A stretch of 64,000 nucleotides of DNA from Neorhodopirellula lusitana. Lineage in GTDB: Bacteria > Planctomycetota > Planctomycetia > Pirellulales > Pirellulaceae. The stretch lies in NCBI RefSeq assembly GCF_900182915.1, contig NZ_FXUG01000002.1:1-64000 (forward strand). Direction: 5' to 3'. Of the stretch, positions 9,195-17,043 are shown piece after piece. The notes under the pieces are model-generated. The model worked only from the letters and a program-made list of their open reading frames with translations, was not told the origin of the DNA and searched no databases. The position numbers and the translations under genes were made by a program. Numbering within the stretch: position 1 is the stretch's first letter; every line of letters begins with the position of its first letter.

Positions 9195-9818
9195 ATGAAA
9201 TTTAAAAAAGAAATATCACTGTCGATTTTCGGAATACTTTGCTTGTCATTGATGACGTCGTTCGGATGTGGTGGAGGCGCGACAGCGTCGGCCACGCCTG
9301 ACTTACCCGCCGAACCAGGAATCCCCTTCAAGCAGTTCGCTGATGCGGTGCACGCGGTGATGATGGCGGATCGCACGGTCTACGCTTCCAAAGTAGTCAC
9401 GCGGCTAAAGAAGCAGGATGCGTCGGTGACCCCGAGCGAATATTGGGAAGATGAAGAACATACGATTCCGCTTCCCGCACAAATGTTTCGAATGGGATCC
9501 GAGTTGGTGTTTGATAATCCGGAAGCAGGTTTCACTTACGCACTGAAAAGCAAGTGGCCCCTGAATGAACAGAACCATCCGAAGAGTGACCTGGAGGTGC
9601 AAGCACTGGATTTTCTGACGGAGAACCCAGATGAAAATTTCTATGGAGAGGAAGAGCTTGGGGGTGAAAAGTATTTCGTTGCCGCCTACGCCGATAAGGC
9701 TGTCGCGGAGGCTTGCTGGAGTTGCCACAACGACCACGGTAATCGCGAAGACAGTTATCCCGAGTTCGCGAAAGACGATGTGATGGGTGGTGTCATCGTG
9801 CGTGTGCCGATGAAGTAG
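9195..9818 (+). CDS. DUF3365 (Tll0287-like) heme-binding lipoprotein
   Basis: A 207-residue protein whose start follows a CCAGGA ribosome-binding sequence. The N-terminus is a lipoprotein signal, ending in SFGC with the acylated Cys at about 26. The rest matches DUF3365: a helical N-terminal part (QFADAVHAVMMADRTVYASK), then a small mixed domain, then one heme c motif CWSCH near the C-terminus, followed by GVIVRVPM. Such domains bind heme and sense redox state or gases in Tll0287-like proteins. Being in line with the multiheme cytochrome (99 nt upstream) and the globin (173 nt downstream), it is probably an extra periplasmic electron carrier or sensor of this cluster. A related domain occurs in the histidine kinase at 36694-38577. 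Confidence 0.8.
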   Translation: MKFKKEISLSIFGILCLSLMTSFGCGGGATASATPDLPAEPGIPFKQFADAVHAVMMADRTVYASKVVTRLKKQDASVTPSEYWEDEEHTIPLPAQMFRMGSELVFDNPEAGFTYALKSKWPLNEQNHPKSDLEVQALDFLTENPDENFYGEEELGGEKYFVAAYADKAVAEACWSCHNDHGNREDSYPEFAKDDVMGGVIVRVPMK

Positions 9819-9991
9819 GTGTGCCGACCGCAAGGTATCGGCGCCCGATTTGGGACGGGTACCTTTTGACGCAATTCAACATGATCCGATTGACGTGATC
9901 ATGGAAGCTAGCTGCCTGGGCACGGATGCCCATCTTTACGATTCAAATCAACTCAATATTTGCAACCAAACTTCTAGAGAGATCCATCACG

Positions 9992-10408
9992 ATGACCCCT
10001 GAACAAATCACATTAGTAAAAGAGAGCTGGGAAAAAGTTAAGCCCATTTCGGAGCAAGCGGCCGAGTTATTCTATGGGCGACTTTTTGAACTGAACCCGG
10101 ACCTGCAGTCATTGTTCTCCGGTGACATGGAAGAGCAGGGAAAAAAGCTGATGACCACGATCACACTGGCGGTGACCTCGCTGGACCGACTCGACACGAT
10201 CCTGCCGGCACTGCAGTCATTGGGTAAGAAGCACTCAGCCGAATATGAGGTACCGGACTCAAGCTACGCGACCGTGGGAGAGGCGCTGATCTGGACGCTC
10301 GACAAGGGTCTCGGTGAGGCGTTCACGGACGACGTGAAAGAGGCTTGGTTGCTCACCTACGCCACGCTCTCCGAAGCGATGTTGAGTGGAACCGAATCGG
10401 CTGCGTGA
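9992..10408 (+). CDS. Single-domain globin (flavohemoglobin N-domain/Vitreoscilla type)
   Basis: A 138-residue globin with the conserved opening MTPEQITLVKESWEKVKP, proximal heme histidine in LGKKHSAEYEV, and a C-terminal helix VKEAWLLTYATLSEAML. There is no FAD/NAD reductase domain, so it belongs to the single-domain class (Vgb/Cgb-like) used for oxygen binding or NO dioxygenation with a separate reductase. The start at 9992 is favoured over the in-frame ATG at 9926 because AGAGAG lies about 12 nt upstream and homology begins at MTPEQ. It is the last gene of the redox cluster. I infer a role in protecting or supplying the electron-transfer system under NO or low oxygen. Confidence 0.9.
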   Translation: MTPEQITLVKESWEKVKPISEQAAELFYGRLFELNPDLQSLFSGDMEEQGKKLMTTITLAVTSLDRLDTILPALQSLGKKHSAEYEVPDSSYATVGEALIWTLDKGLGEAFTDDVKEAWLLTYATLSEAMLSGTESAA

Positions 10409-10506
10409 GTCCGGGGGTAGTAAGAGATCGCTTTGAACGCCCACCGCGTTGGAGGGCGTTGGATTTCGAACGGATGGCATCGGTGTCAGTGTTACCGACC
10501 AGCAAC

Positions 10507-10531
10507 GCGAACCCTTCCCAAAAGGGTTCGC
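10507..10531. terminator. Hairpin between convergent genes
   Basis: GCGAACCCTT at 10507-10516 pairs with AAGGGTTCGC at 10522-10531 across a 5-nt loop. It lies between the stops of the globin (+) and the FHA-EAL gene (-), as expected for a shared terminator. The T tract is poor on both strands. Confidence 0.5.
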
Positions 10532-10561
10532 TTGGTATGGTTTCAATGATTGACGGAGGGA

Positions 10562-11653
10562 TTACTGCAATTGGTCGAGCGGCGTGGGACGCCCGTATAG
10601 AAACCCTTGCCCCAGCTCAAACCCAAGTTGGACGCAAGTTTCGTGTTCGGCTTCGGTTTCGACACCTTCGGCCAGCGTGACCGATCCGGAATCTTGAGCA
10701 ATTCGTACCAAGGATCGCAAGAGTTCTTGGCGGTTCTTGGAAGCACTGTCGATGTCGCGAATCAGTTGCATGTCGAACTTCAAGACATGCGGTGGGACTT
10801 CCACCAGTTCCAACAGGCGACCTTGTCCGGCACCGAAGTCGTCATAAGACAACTCCATCCCAAGATCCGTGATGGCGCTTCGCAGGGAACGCATTTGATC
10901 AAGCTGAGTGACGGCGCCTTCATGGACTTCAATGGTGAAACGAAGTTGAGGATAGTTGTCTCGCAGCTGACGAAGTGAGTCCATCAAGCGGTCGGTTCCA
11001 AACTCGACTGGATGAGTGTTCATGAAAATCTGGGCATCGAATCGGTTTGCCTTGGTCAGCAAACGTGCACTTTCATCTCGCATCAGCTCGCTCAGTGTTG
11101 CGTCTTGTCCAAGTCGTTCAGCAACTTCAAACATCGCGGCTGGATTCTTTAGCTCAGCCAAATTACTGCGTGCGAGTACCTCGTATCCCGGCGTCGATTG
11201 CCGATCCATCGTGATGATGGGTTGGAAGTGAGGAATCACGGATCGTTCGGAAATCAGACGATCGAAAGTGAGCAGTGTTTGTGCCCACGGGATCAAACTC
11301 TCTTCCATGGTCCCGTCAATGTTGCTGTCGTCCTTGCGACCCACTCGAAAAACCGCGTTTGCAAACTGCAACAAGTCACCCTCGGCTAGTTCGGCCTGAT
11401 GGATCGGGGCGCCGTTGTGGTGTGTGCCATTGGTGCTGCCTAGATCTCGAACATAAAGGCATCCATTTTCGGTCCACAGCTTGGCATGGAGTTTCGAAAT
11501 GGATGAAACCGCGAAGCACAGGTCTGCCTGATCGGATCGTCCGACAGTGGCAGGACGATTCGGGATCTGAATGGTGCGTCGCTGGTTTTGACCGCTGCCG
11601 TATTCGGTCAGCGTCCAGGTGACAGCGGTCGTCGGGGAGTGGATGATGGTCAT
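10562..11653 (-). CDS. FHA-EAL protein: phosphothreonine-binding domain joined to a c-di-GMP phosphodiesterase domain
   Basis: 363 residues in two domains. The FHA domain (about 12-105) has GRS at 38-40, SISK.H near 51-56 and GSTNGT at 72-77, the residues that bind phosphothreonine. The EAL domain (about 125-363) has EVL at 158-160 in place of EAL, N212, E242, DDFGAG at 271-276, K292, E329 and the QGFLYGRP end at 349-356. The metal and catalytic positions therefore appear kept, and phosphodiesterase activity is plausible despite the EVL change. It lies 21 nt downstream of the giant kinase gene on the same strand. I infer that the kinase, or a protein it phosphorylates, docks on the FHA domain and controls c-di-GMP breakdown. 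Confidence 0.9.
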   Translation of the reverse strand: MTIIHSPTTAVTWTLTEYGSGQNQRRTIQIPNRPATVGRSDQADLCFAVSSISKLHAKLWTENGCLYVRDLGSTNGTHHNGAPIHQAELAEGDLLQFANAVFRVGRKDDSNIDGTMEESLIPWAQTLLTFDRLISERSVIPHFQPIITMDRQSTPGYEVLARSNLAELKNPAAMFEVAERLGQDATLSELMRDESARLLTKANRFDAQIFMNTHPVEFGTDRLMDSLRQLRDNYPQLRFTIEVHEGAVTQLDQMRSLRSAITDLGMELSYDDFGAGQGRLLELVEVPPHVLKFDMQLIRDIDSASKNRQELLRSLVRIAQDSGSVTLAEGVETEAEHETCVQLGFELGQGFLYGRPTPLDQLQ

Positions 11654-11674
11654 GGAAATTCAAGTGGCTTTGAT

Positions 11675-14600
11675 TCAGATACGTTTGACTCGGACGCCCG
11701 GTGCTCCAGGCAAGTCGACTTGTTCGACGTCATCGCACAGGGAGTGAATTCGCTCGGCAACGCTGGGGTCGGTGTAGACCGTTTCAGCGATCAAGGTGTC
11801 ATCGGAAGCGAGTTCAGGCAGTGCTGAAACCGCACGCACGGTTCCGCCAAAATAGTCGAGTTGATTGTTTTGATTGGTCACCAGCGTGGGGCCACAGTGA
11901 ATTCCAATGCCAAGCTCAATGGAAGGCGGAAGGTCGTTTTGCAACGATTCACGGATCCGCTGGGCCGCGGTGACGGCATCGTCTCGAGCGACAAAGGCGG
12001 CCAGCATCTTTTCACCCATCGTCTTGACCACGGTTCCGCCGGCACCTGAAACGATGACCGCGAGTTGGGCGTGATGTGCATGGATCGCGGTGTAAGCATC
12101 CGCATCGCCCATCGAGGCATAAAGCTGGTCGACGTTGTTGATGCATGACGCCAAGAACGTCATGGTTTCCGTTTCAACTGGATTCGTGCTGGCGAATTTT
12201 TGATGCGGGAAGAGCTTGCGGAACAATGGATTTGCTGCCGCCATCGCTGCGGTCACCACATCACCGCGCGGGATCATGCGTTCAATCCGCACGACATGCA
12301 GCGAATCTAAGTCGTTGACGAGGGTCAAAGTTTGTCGACCTGACCGAAGTTTCGGCGTGTGAGTGCTCCCACCCAGAGTCGAAAGCGTGAAGTCGACTGT
12401 CGATGGTGCGGACGTGGATTGAACGCGAATGGTTTGCGTCTTCGGCAGTCTGGGGCCACGGATCAAATAGTCGCCCGAACTAAGGTCAACAGGCAGGCTC
12501 AAGCACTCGTTGGTGTCGATGCGGACTTGTGCCACCACATGCGGCGAGTGTTCAGGACCGCCGATGCAGTATTGGCCTTCGTTGCACTGGCGAATTTCAG
12601 GATGGGCTTGAAACACCATCTCGATCGAGTCGGCCAAGTTGGATTGGAAATCAACGTCGCATGCCTCGCAGTGTGTGTGCGCGTCGACGTTCGAAAGCTT
12701 GTCGCTAGTGAACGCGGGGGCTCGGCAAGTCGGGCACAGAACATCCCATCTCAAATTTAGAACGCCCTCGGTACAAGCAACCAGGCATGCGTCGGTCATC
12801 TGGGATCCATCGACTCCTAGCCGGTCGGCGATGGCAAGCGGACGCAATTGAGCCAGTTCCTGCGCGGACCATTCTCGTAAAGTGGTTTGCAATGCTGTCG
12901 CGATTTTTGAATCAACCCCCGCTTCGACGATGCGAACGATTCGCTGGGTCAGACGCGTGGCTTGATGTCGTGACAAGGATTTGACTTTTTCAAACGCATC
13001 GGTGCCTTGTTGGTTGCCCAGTCGCCCTTGGAGGGATCGATCCATCCGACGGTAGACCTTTTCCAAGTTACGGAATCCTTTCCAGTCCGCCTCGATCGTG
13101 GTCAGGACGCGACCGAGTAGGTTGCGAGGTTCGATGCGCACTTGATGAGAAAGAGTCGTTCCACCGCTGGCATTGGATTGAAGCGAGACGACGCTCATGA
13201 ACCATTTGAAAGGGCCCGACTCGAATTCACGCAAGATGCCCATGCGGTGCCCTTCAATCCATTCGAAGGGATGCTCTTCCCAAGAAACCTTGACGCCGCT
13301 GATCGTGAAGGAACCGAACTTGCGAAGCCCGAGTTGCGGGTCTTTTTCGGTTCGATATTCGACGGGAGGAAGCCCAATGGCCTCGTTCAATCGTTCGGTA
13401 TTGGAAACGAGCGGCCATAAATCGGCGGCTTCGCTATCGAGTTGCCAGGTGACGGTTTTTTCCCACAGTTTGCCAGCATCGTGATTGGCTGGAAGCTTGG
13501 GATGTGCCTCGATCTCGGCTGCGTCGCCCCGCAGTAACTTCAAAATATCGGACAACATCTGACCAGCATCACCGAATCGATCGGCTGGCTTCTTGGCGAG
13601 CGCTCGGGTGACAATCTTTGCTGCGCCATCGGTGACGGTGGCATTTCGCTTTTGAACTGAGGGTGGCGTTTCAAAACAATGCATCGCCGCCAACTTCATG
13701 AAGTCATCGGAGTTGAACGGCACTTTGCCTGCCAGCATTTCATAGAGCGTGATGCCTAGCGAGTAGACGTCAGCGGCTGGGCCGATGGTGTCGGTCGACT
13801 TGCACTGTTCGGGCGACATGTACTTGGGCGTGCCCATCACGGATCCGGCCCGTGTCATTTCCTTTGATTCGGATTGGTTCACATGCCTTGCGATACCAAA
13901 GTCGGTCAGTTTGACGGTGAAGTCTTCGACTGGACGCTCGACCATCGGCATCTGGCGGGCACGCGCATCGTCATTCAATTTCAGCAAGACGTTTTCAGGC
14001 TTGATGTCGCGGTGAATCACTTCACGAGCATGGGCGTCAACGAGGGCACGAGCCAAGTCGGCCGTCAGACGCAGTGCGTCGTTCTCGGGCAACGCCGCTC
14101 GGCCTGCGAGCCAACCCTTCAAGTCGACGCCTTCAATGAACTCCATCGCCAAAAAGTGTTGGCCGTTGTCTTCGCCGACTTCGATCAATTTCGTTACGTG
14201 ATCGTTCTGGACATCGGCAAGCAAACGAGCTTCCTTGCGGAATCGACGGATGGATTGAGCAATGTTTTTTCCATGGTTGCGAAGCACTTTAATTGCCACG
14301 GTTTCACCGTTGGCCGAATCGATCGCGCGATAGACCGTCCCCATTCCGCCTTCGCCAATCTTGTTTTCGAGCTGGAATCGTCCCAATTGCGATAGCAACG
14401 GCGTAGCGGAATCGTTTCCGGACTGTATTCCGAATGTGGTTTCGCTGGTGCTACCCGAGCCGATCGGCATGGCGGGCGGCGCGATGATTCCGGTTTGGTC
14501 GAGCGATGAAGCGTTCGCGACAAACGGTTCTAGGATAGATTGCCATTGGCCAAGTGTGGGTGCATTGAACTCCGCGTCGCCAGCGGGCTTCAACCACTGC

Positions 14601-15229
14601 CGTAGGATCGCACGGCTGCGCCCGCCCAGCTTTGCCATCGCATTGGAATCGTTTGATTCAACGCTAGGTCCGATCAGCTGAGTGAACAATTGAAGTAGAC
14701 AGCGAAGATCGTCTTCCACTGAAAGTGTGCTGGCCGAAACGTCTTGGCTGCATGAAGCGACTGTGAAATCGATCCATACCCGCAGGTTGGTTTCAGGTTG
14801 TGAAACCAAGACGGTTGAAGGTGCGAAACTGCCGTGGTAGGCACCGACGCGATGTGCGGCAGTGCAGGCTTGCACGATCGTTGCAGCTACCCGTAGGCGC
14901 GTTTCATCGGTCAGGCTTGAGATCTGTTTCGACAGACGATCCGCTAGTGGATCAACACCGTACGGAACATCCAACTTGTAGGTAGGCGGCGAATCCACGG
15001 AGAGCCGTTGGGTGAGTTTGCGAACCGATGGATGATCGATCAGCTCCATGCGAGCGAGGCTTGCTCGCAGCTCGGCGCATCGACTGGGAGATGCGGAAGA
15101 CAGCACTCGCAACTCGAATGAGGCTCCGTCCTTGGAGGCTCCCACCAACGCTTCACCGTCCAGACCCGCTGAAATCACTTTCAGCGGAACTGGCGCAGTA
15201 TCCAGGTTGATGGTTTGATCGGTGCTCAT
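11675..15229 (-). CDS. Multidomain Ser/Thr kinase: pseudokinase, kinase, SRPBCC, DUF5939, degenerate class III cyclase
   Basis: 1184 residues with no clear membrane segment. Residues 1-240 resemble a kinase that has lost catalysis: YHGSFAPSTVLV occupies the place of the HRD loop and VWIDFTVA that of DFG. The active kinase spans about 283-570: GEGGMG at 292-297, VAIK with Lys314, HRDIKPEN at 406-413, DFG at 443-445, APE-like SPE at 472-474. An SRPBCC/START-like domain follows at about 588-730. Next comes a DUF5939-like region at 745-1005 containing a zinc-ribbon pattern, CPTC at 832-835 and CEAC at 854-857. The end (1018-1184) is a class III cyclase homology domain with MGEK replacing the usual GDG and no Asp in the first metal-binding strand, so it is probably non-catalytic. 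DUF5939 normally precedes active adenylate cyclases. It forms an operon with the FHA-EAL gene. Confidence 0.9.
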   Translation of the reverse strand: MSTDQTINLDTAPVPLKVISAGLDGEALVGASKDGASFELRVLSSASPSRCAELRASLARMELIDHPSVRKLTQRLSVDSPPTYKLDVPYGVDPLADRLSKQISSLTDETRLRVAATIVQACTAAHRVGAYHGSFAPSTVLVSQPETNLRVWIDFTVASCSQDVSASTLSVEDDLRCLLQLFTQLIGPSVESNDSNAMAKLGGRSRAILRQWLKPAGDAEFNAPTLGQWQSILEPFVANASSLDQTGIIAPPAMPIGSGSTSETTFGIQSGNDSATPLLSQLGRFQLENKIGEGGMGTVYRAIDSANGETVAIKVLRNHGKNIAQSIRRFRKEARLLADVQNDHVTKLIEVGEDNGQHFLAMEFIEGVDLKGWLAGRAALPENDALRLTADLARALVDAHAREVIHRDIKPENVLLKLNDDARARQMPMVERPVEDFTVKLTDFGIARHVNQSESKEMTRAGSVMGTPKYMSPEQCKSTDTIGPAADVYSLGITLYEMLAGKVPFNSDDFMKLAAMHCFETPPSVQKRNATVTDGAAKIVTRALAKKPADRFGDAGQMLSDILKLLRGDAAEIEAHPKLPANHDAGKLWEKTVTWQLDSEAADLWPLVSNTERLNEAIGLPPVEYRTEKDPQLGLRKFGSFTISGVKVSWEEHPFEWIEGHRMGILREFESGPFKWFMSVVSLQSNASGGTTLSHQVRIEPRNLLGRVLTTIEADWKGFRNLEKVYRRMDRSLQGRLGNQQGTDAFEKVKSLSRHQATRLTQRIVRIVEAGVDSKIATALQTTLREWSAQELAQLRPLAIADRLGVDGSQMTDACLVACTEGVLNLRWDVLCPTCRAPAFTSDKLSNVDAHTHCEACDVDFQSNLADSIEMVFQAHPEIRQCNEGQYCIGGPEHSPHVVAQVRIDTNECLSLPVDLSSGDYLIRGPRLPKTQTIRVQSTSAPSTVDFTLSTLGGSTHTPKLRSGRQTLTLVNDLDSLHVVRIERMIPRGDVVTAAMAAANPLFRKLFPHQKFASTNPVETETMTFLASCINNVDQLYASMGDADAYTAIHAHHAQLAVIVSGAGGTVVKTMGEKMLAAFVARDDAVTAAQRIRESLQNDLPPSIELGIGIHCGPTLVTNQNNQLDYFGGTVRAVSALPELASDDTLIAETVYTDPSVAERIHSLCDDVEQVDLPGAPGVRVKRI

Positions 15230-15525
15230 GCAGGTTCGTTCGATGGTTGTCCGAATTCAGTGATTGGGACGCAAGCAACCAACGCTACGATTATGCCCGC
15301 GGAACTCTGGGTCGGATTGAATGCACGGTCAAGCTGTTTCATGGCGAAGCATCAGAAGTCGTCAATTATTTTCGCGGAATATTCCCGTGAAGGTCGGATC
15401 AACAGGTTGCGTTGGAGCGATTGTCAGGACGGTAGCGAATTCACCACTTTGGCCGATTTTGTTGAAGATTGTGAGTATAGACTTTTCCAATAATCCGCTA
15501 CGCCAGAGATTGTTCGATCGAGTGC
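15230..15525. other. Intergenic region upstream of the kinase operon
   Basis: About 300 bases separate the kinase start from the stop of the barrel gene, both on the minus strand. I see no gene, no clear terminator and no repeat. The kinase operon promoter should lie here. Confidence 0.4.
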
Positions 15526-16545
15526 CTAAGGCAGCAGGTCGACGGAGAAACTGGTTGGAGCGGCGACGGGCAACATGGGCGAGAACCGGGCGCGATGGGC
15601 TGTCTTGGCATTGGTGAAGGGATACCAAGCGACTCCTAAGAATGCATCGACGGTGCCGGTGTCCGCCGGAGTCATCAGGTTTGTCTCGCCAAACAGTGCC
15701 AGGGAATCATTCAGTGGGGCAACGAAGTCCGCGCCGAAAACAACGGCGTCGTCATGCGCCGGGGCAGCGCCGAACGCTGCATTGGATTCACCATGTTCTT
15801 CGGCCAGCCCGAACCAACAAGTGGTCTGCACGCCCGTCTCAAAGAAGTGGCGAAGGAACAAGCTACCCTGGTTGATGCTTCGCAGTGTGACAGAGTTTCC
15901 CGAGAACTCCGCTTCGTCATCGAATGCTCGCAAGCGACCCGTGAATCCAATTTGAGTGTTGCGGGTGATGTCGTACGTCAGTCGGCCACGAAACTGGCCC
16001 AACGAACTGTCATCAAAACCATCTTGATAGAGGTAGTCAAAGACGCCTCCCCAGCCCCACTTTCCGACTCGCTGAAACAGACCAACGGTGGTGAAATTTT
16101 GGAATCGAGTCGTGTCTTCACCGAGTAATTCAAAGACTTGAACCGCGTTGTCTGACCACGTGAGTGCGGACCCAATTTGGTATCCAATTCCATATCGTTC
16201 TGCTAATGGTGCCGAGTACTGACCACGCAGACGTACACCCAAGTCGGCATTCACGCCGTAGTCTTGTGGTTGTTTGGAACCATCGATTGCACCGAACAGG
16301 GATAGTTGTTCAAGAGGATGGCGGTTTGGAACGGAACCGCTGCATGGCTGAGCGCAATTGTATGGTTGATCGCAATCGGTTTGGAGACGGACCCAATCGT
16401 CAGGTTCAAAATCAAGCGTGTCGCCGAATTCGAGCTGCTCGAACGGAGCAGTCTGATTGTCATCGACAGCAAAACATGTTGAGCTGATCATCGCCATAAT
16501 GGAGACTAACGAAAAGCGGATGCACTCTTTCACAACAGTTGACAT
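15526..16545 (-). CDS. Secreted, probably outer-membrane beta-barrel protein (planctomycete DUF6666-like)
   Basis: 339 residues with a signal peptide (MSTVVKECIRFSLVSIMAMI..CFA). After a short Cys-containing linker (DCDQPYNCAQPC) the sequence alternates polar and aromatic residues in strand-length blocks with Gly-rich turns, for example GVRLRGQYSAPLAERYGIGYQIG and GQFRGRLTYDITRNTQIGFTG. It ends with a hydrophobic-alternating strand near the C-terminus. This matches the planctomycete family of barrel-like proteins that I recall as DUF6666. The start was chosen because GGAGA lies just upstream; the longer GTG frame reaches 16587 but lacks this signal. The ligand or cargo is unknown. Confidence 0.65.
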   Translation of the reverse strand: MSTVVKECIRFSLVSIMAMISSTCFAVDDNQTAPFEQLEFGDTLDFEPDDWVRLQTDCDQPYNCAQPCSGSVPNRHPLEQLSLFGAIDGSKQPQDYGVNADLGVRLRGQYSAPLAERYGIGYQIGSALTWSDNAVQVFELLGEDTTRFQNFTTVGLFQRVGKWGWGGVFDYLYQDGFDDSSLGQFRGRLTYDITRNTQIGFTGRLRAFDDEAEFSGNSVTLRSINQGSLFLRHFFETGVQTTCWFGLAEEHGESNAAFGAAPAHDDAVVFGADFVAPLNDSLALFGETNLMTPADTGTVDAFLGVAWYPFTNAKTAHRARFSPMLPVAAPTSFSVDLLP

Positions 16546-16978
16546 CACACTTTTCTCCAACGTTCCAAAAATCGTTATTTCTCGCACAATCGTTTGCGAG
16601 AAGTTGCTAGTACGGTTGGATCGGTTACCCCAGTTGTTCAGATCAAATCGGTATGCCCTGGATTGGCCATATACGGCGTGGCGGTCATCAGGACCATGGT
16701 AACCGGTACATCTTTCGACTCAGGCTTGCAGGCGGATTGGGTGGGTGCCAAGACGAGTCACTGACACTTGGACGGTCCCAGCACCCAAAACGCCTGGCAC
16801 ACTGATAAACGCTCGCACACTGAAACTTGCTCCTACACTGACACATGCTCGCACATTGAAATAGCATCCCTGAACGGTCAACCAGAATGGGGCGTGATTA
16901 CTGGATGTTGACGGGTGGAAATGGCGTTCACGAGAAGTCGGTGCAATCCCCAGGTTGAACGCTGATGTGTTCAAACGA
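16546..16978. other. Non-coding region with tandem repeats
   Basis: No convincing gene. A minus-strand frame at 16720-16974 is created by the tandem repeat at 16799-16870 and is rejected. The promoter of the barrel gene should lie in the right-adjacent part, near 16560-16700. Confidence 0.5.
16799..16870 (+). repeat. Four tandem 18-bp units
   Basis: The units ACACTGATAAACGCTCGC, ACACTGAAACTTGCTCCT, ACACTGACACATGCTCGC and ACATTGAAATAGCATCCC lie end to end. The first five or six bases and the position of GCTC are kept, while the middle has drifted. A further related start (CACTGACACTTGG) occurs near 16769. No coding function is apparent. Confidence 0.75.
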
Positions 16979-17015
16979 AAAAGCCAGGATCGTGTTGACC
17001 ACGAACCTGGCTTTG
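16979..17015 (-). terminator. Intrinsic terminator of the SGNH-dehydrogenase-cytochrome gene
   Basis: On the minus strand AAAGCCAGG (17015-17007) pairs with CCTGGCTTT (16989-16981), with a further inner CGTG/CACG pairing, and is followed by a T tract. It sits 28 nt past the stop of the gene at 17044-21021. Confidence 0.85.
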
Positions 17016-17043
17016 AGAGTGTTGCGAACAGGAAGGCGTGACG

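Noticed and set aside
16720-16974. 84-codon minus-strand frame across the 18-bp repeats
   Set aside because: Produced by the tandem repeat; no ribosome site or domain.
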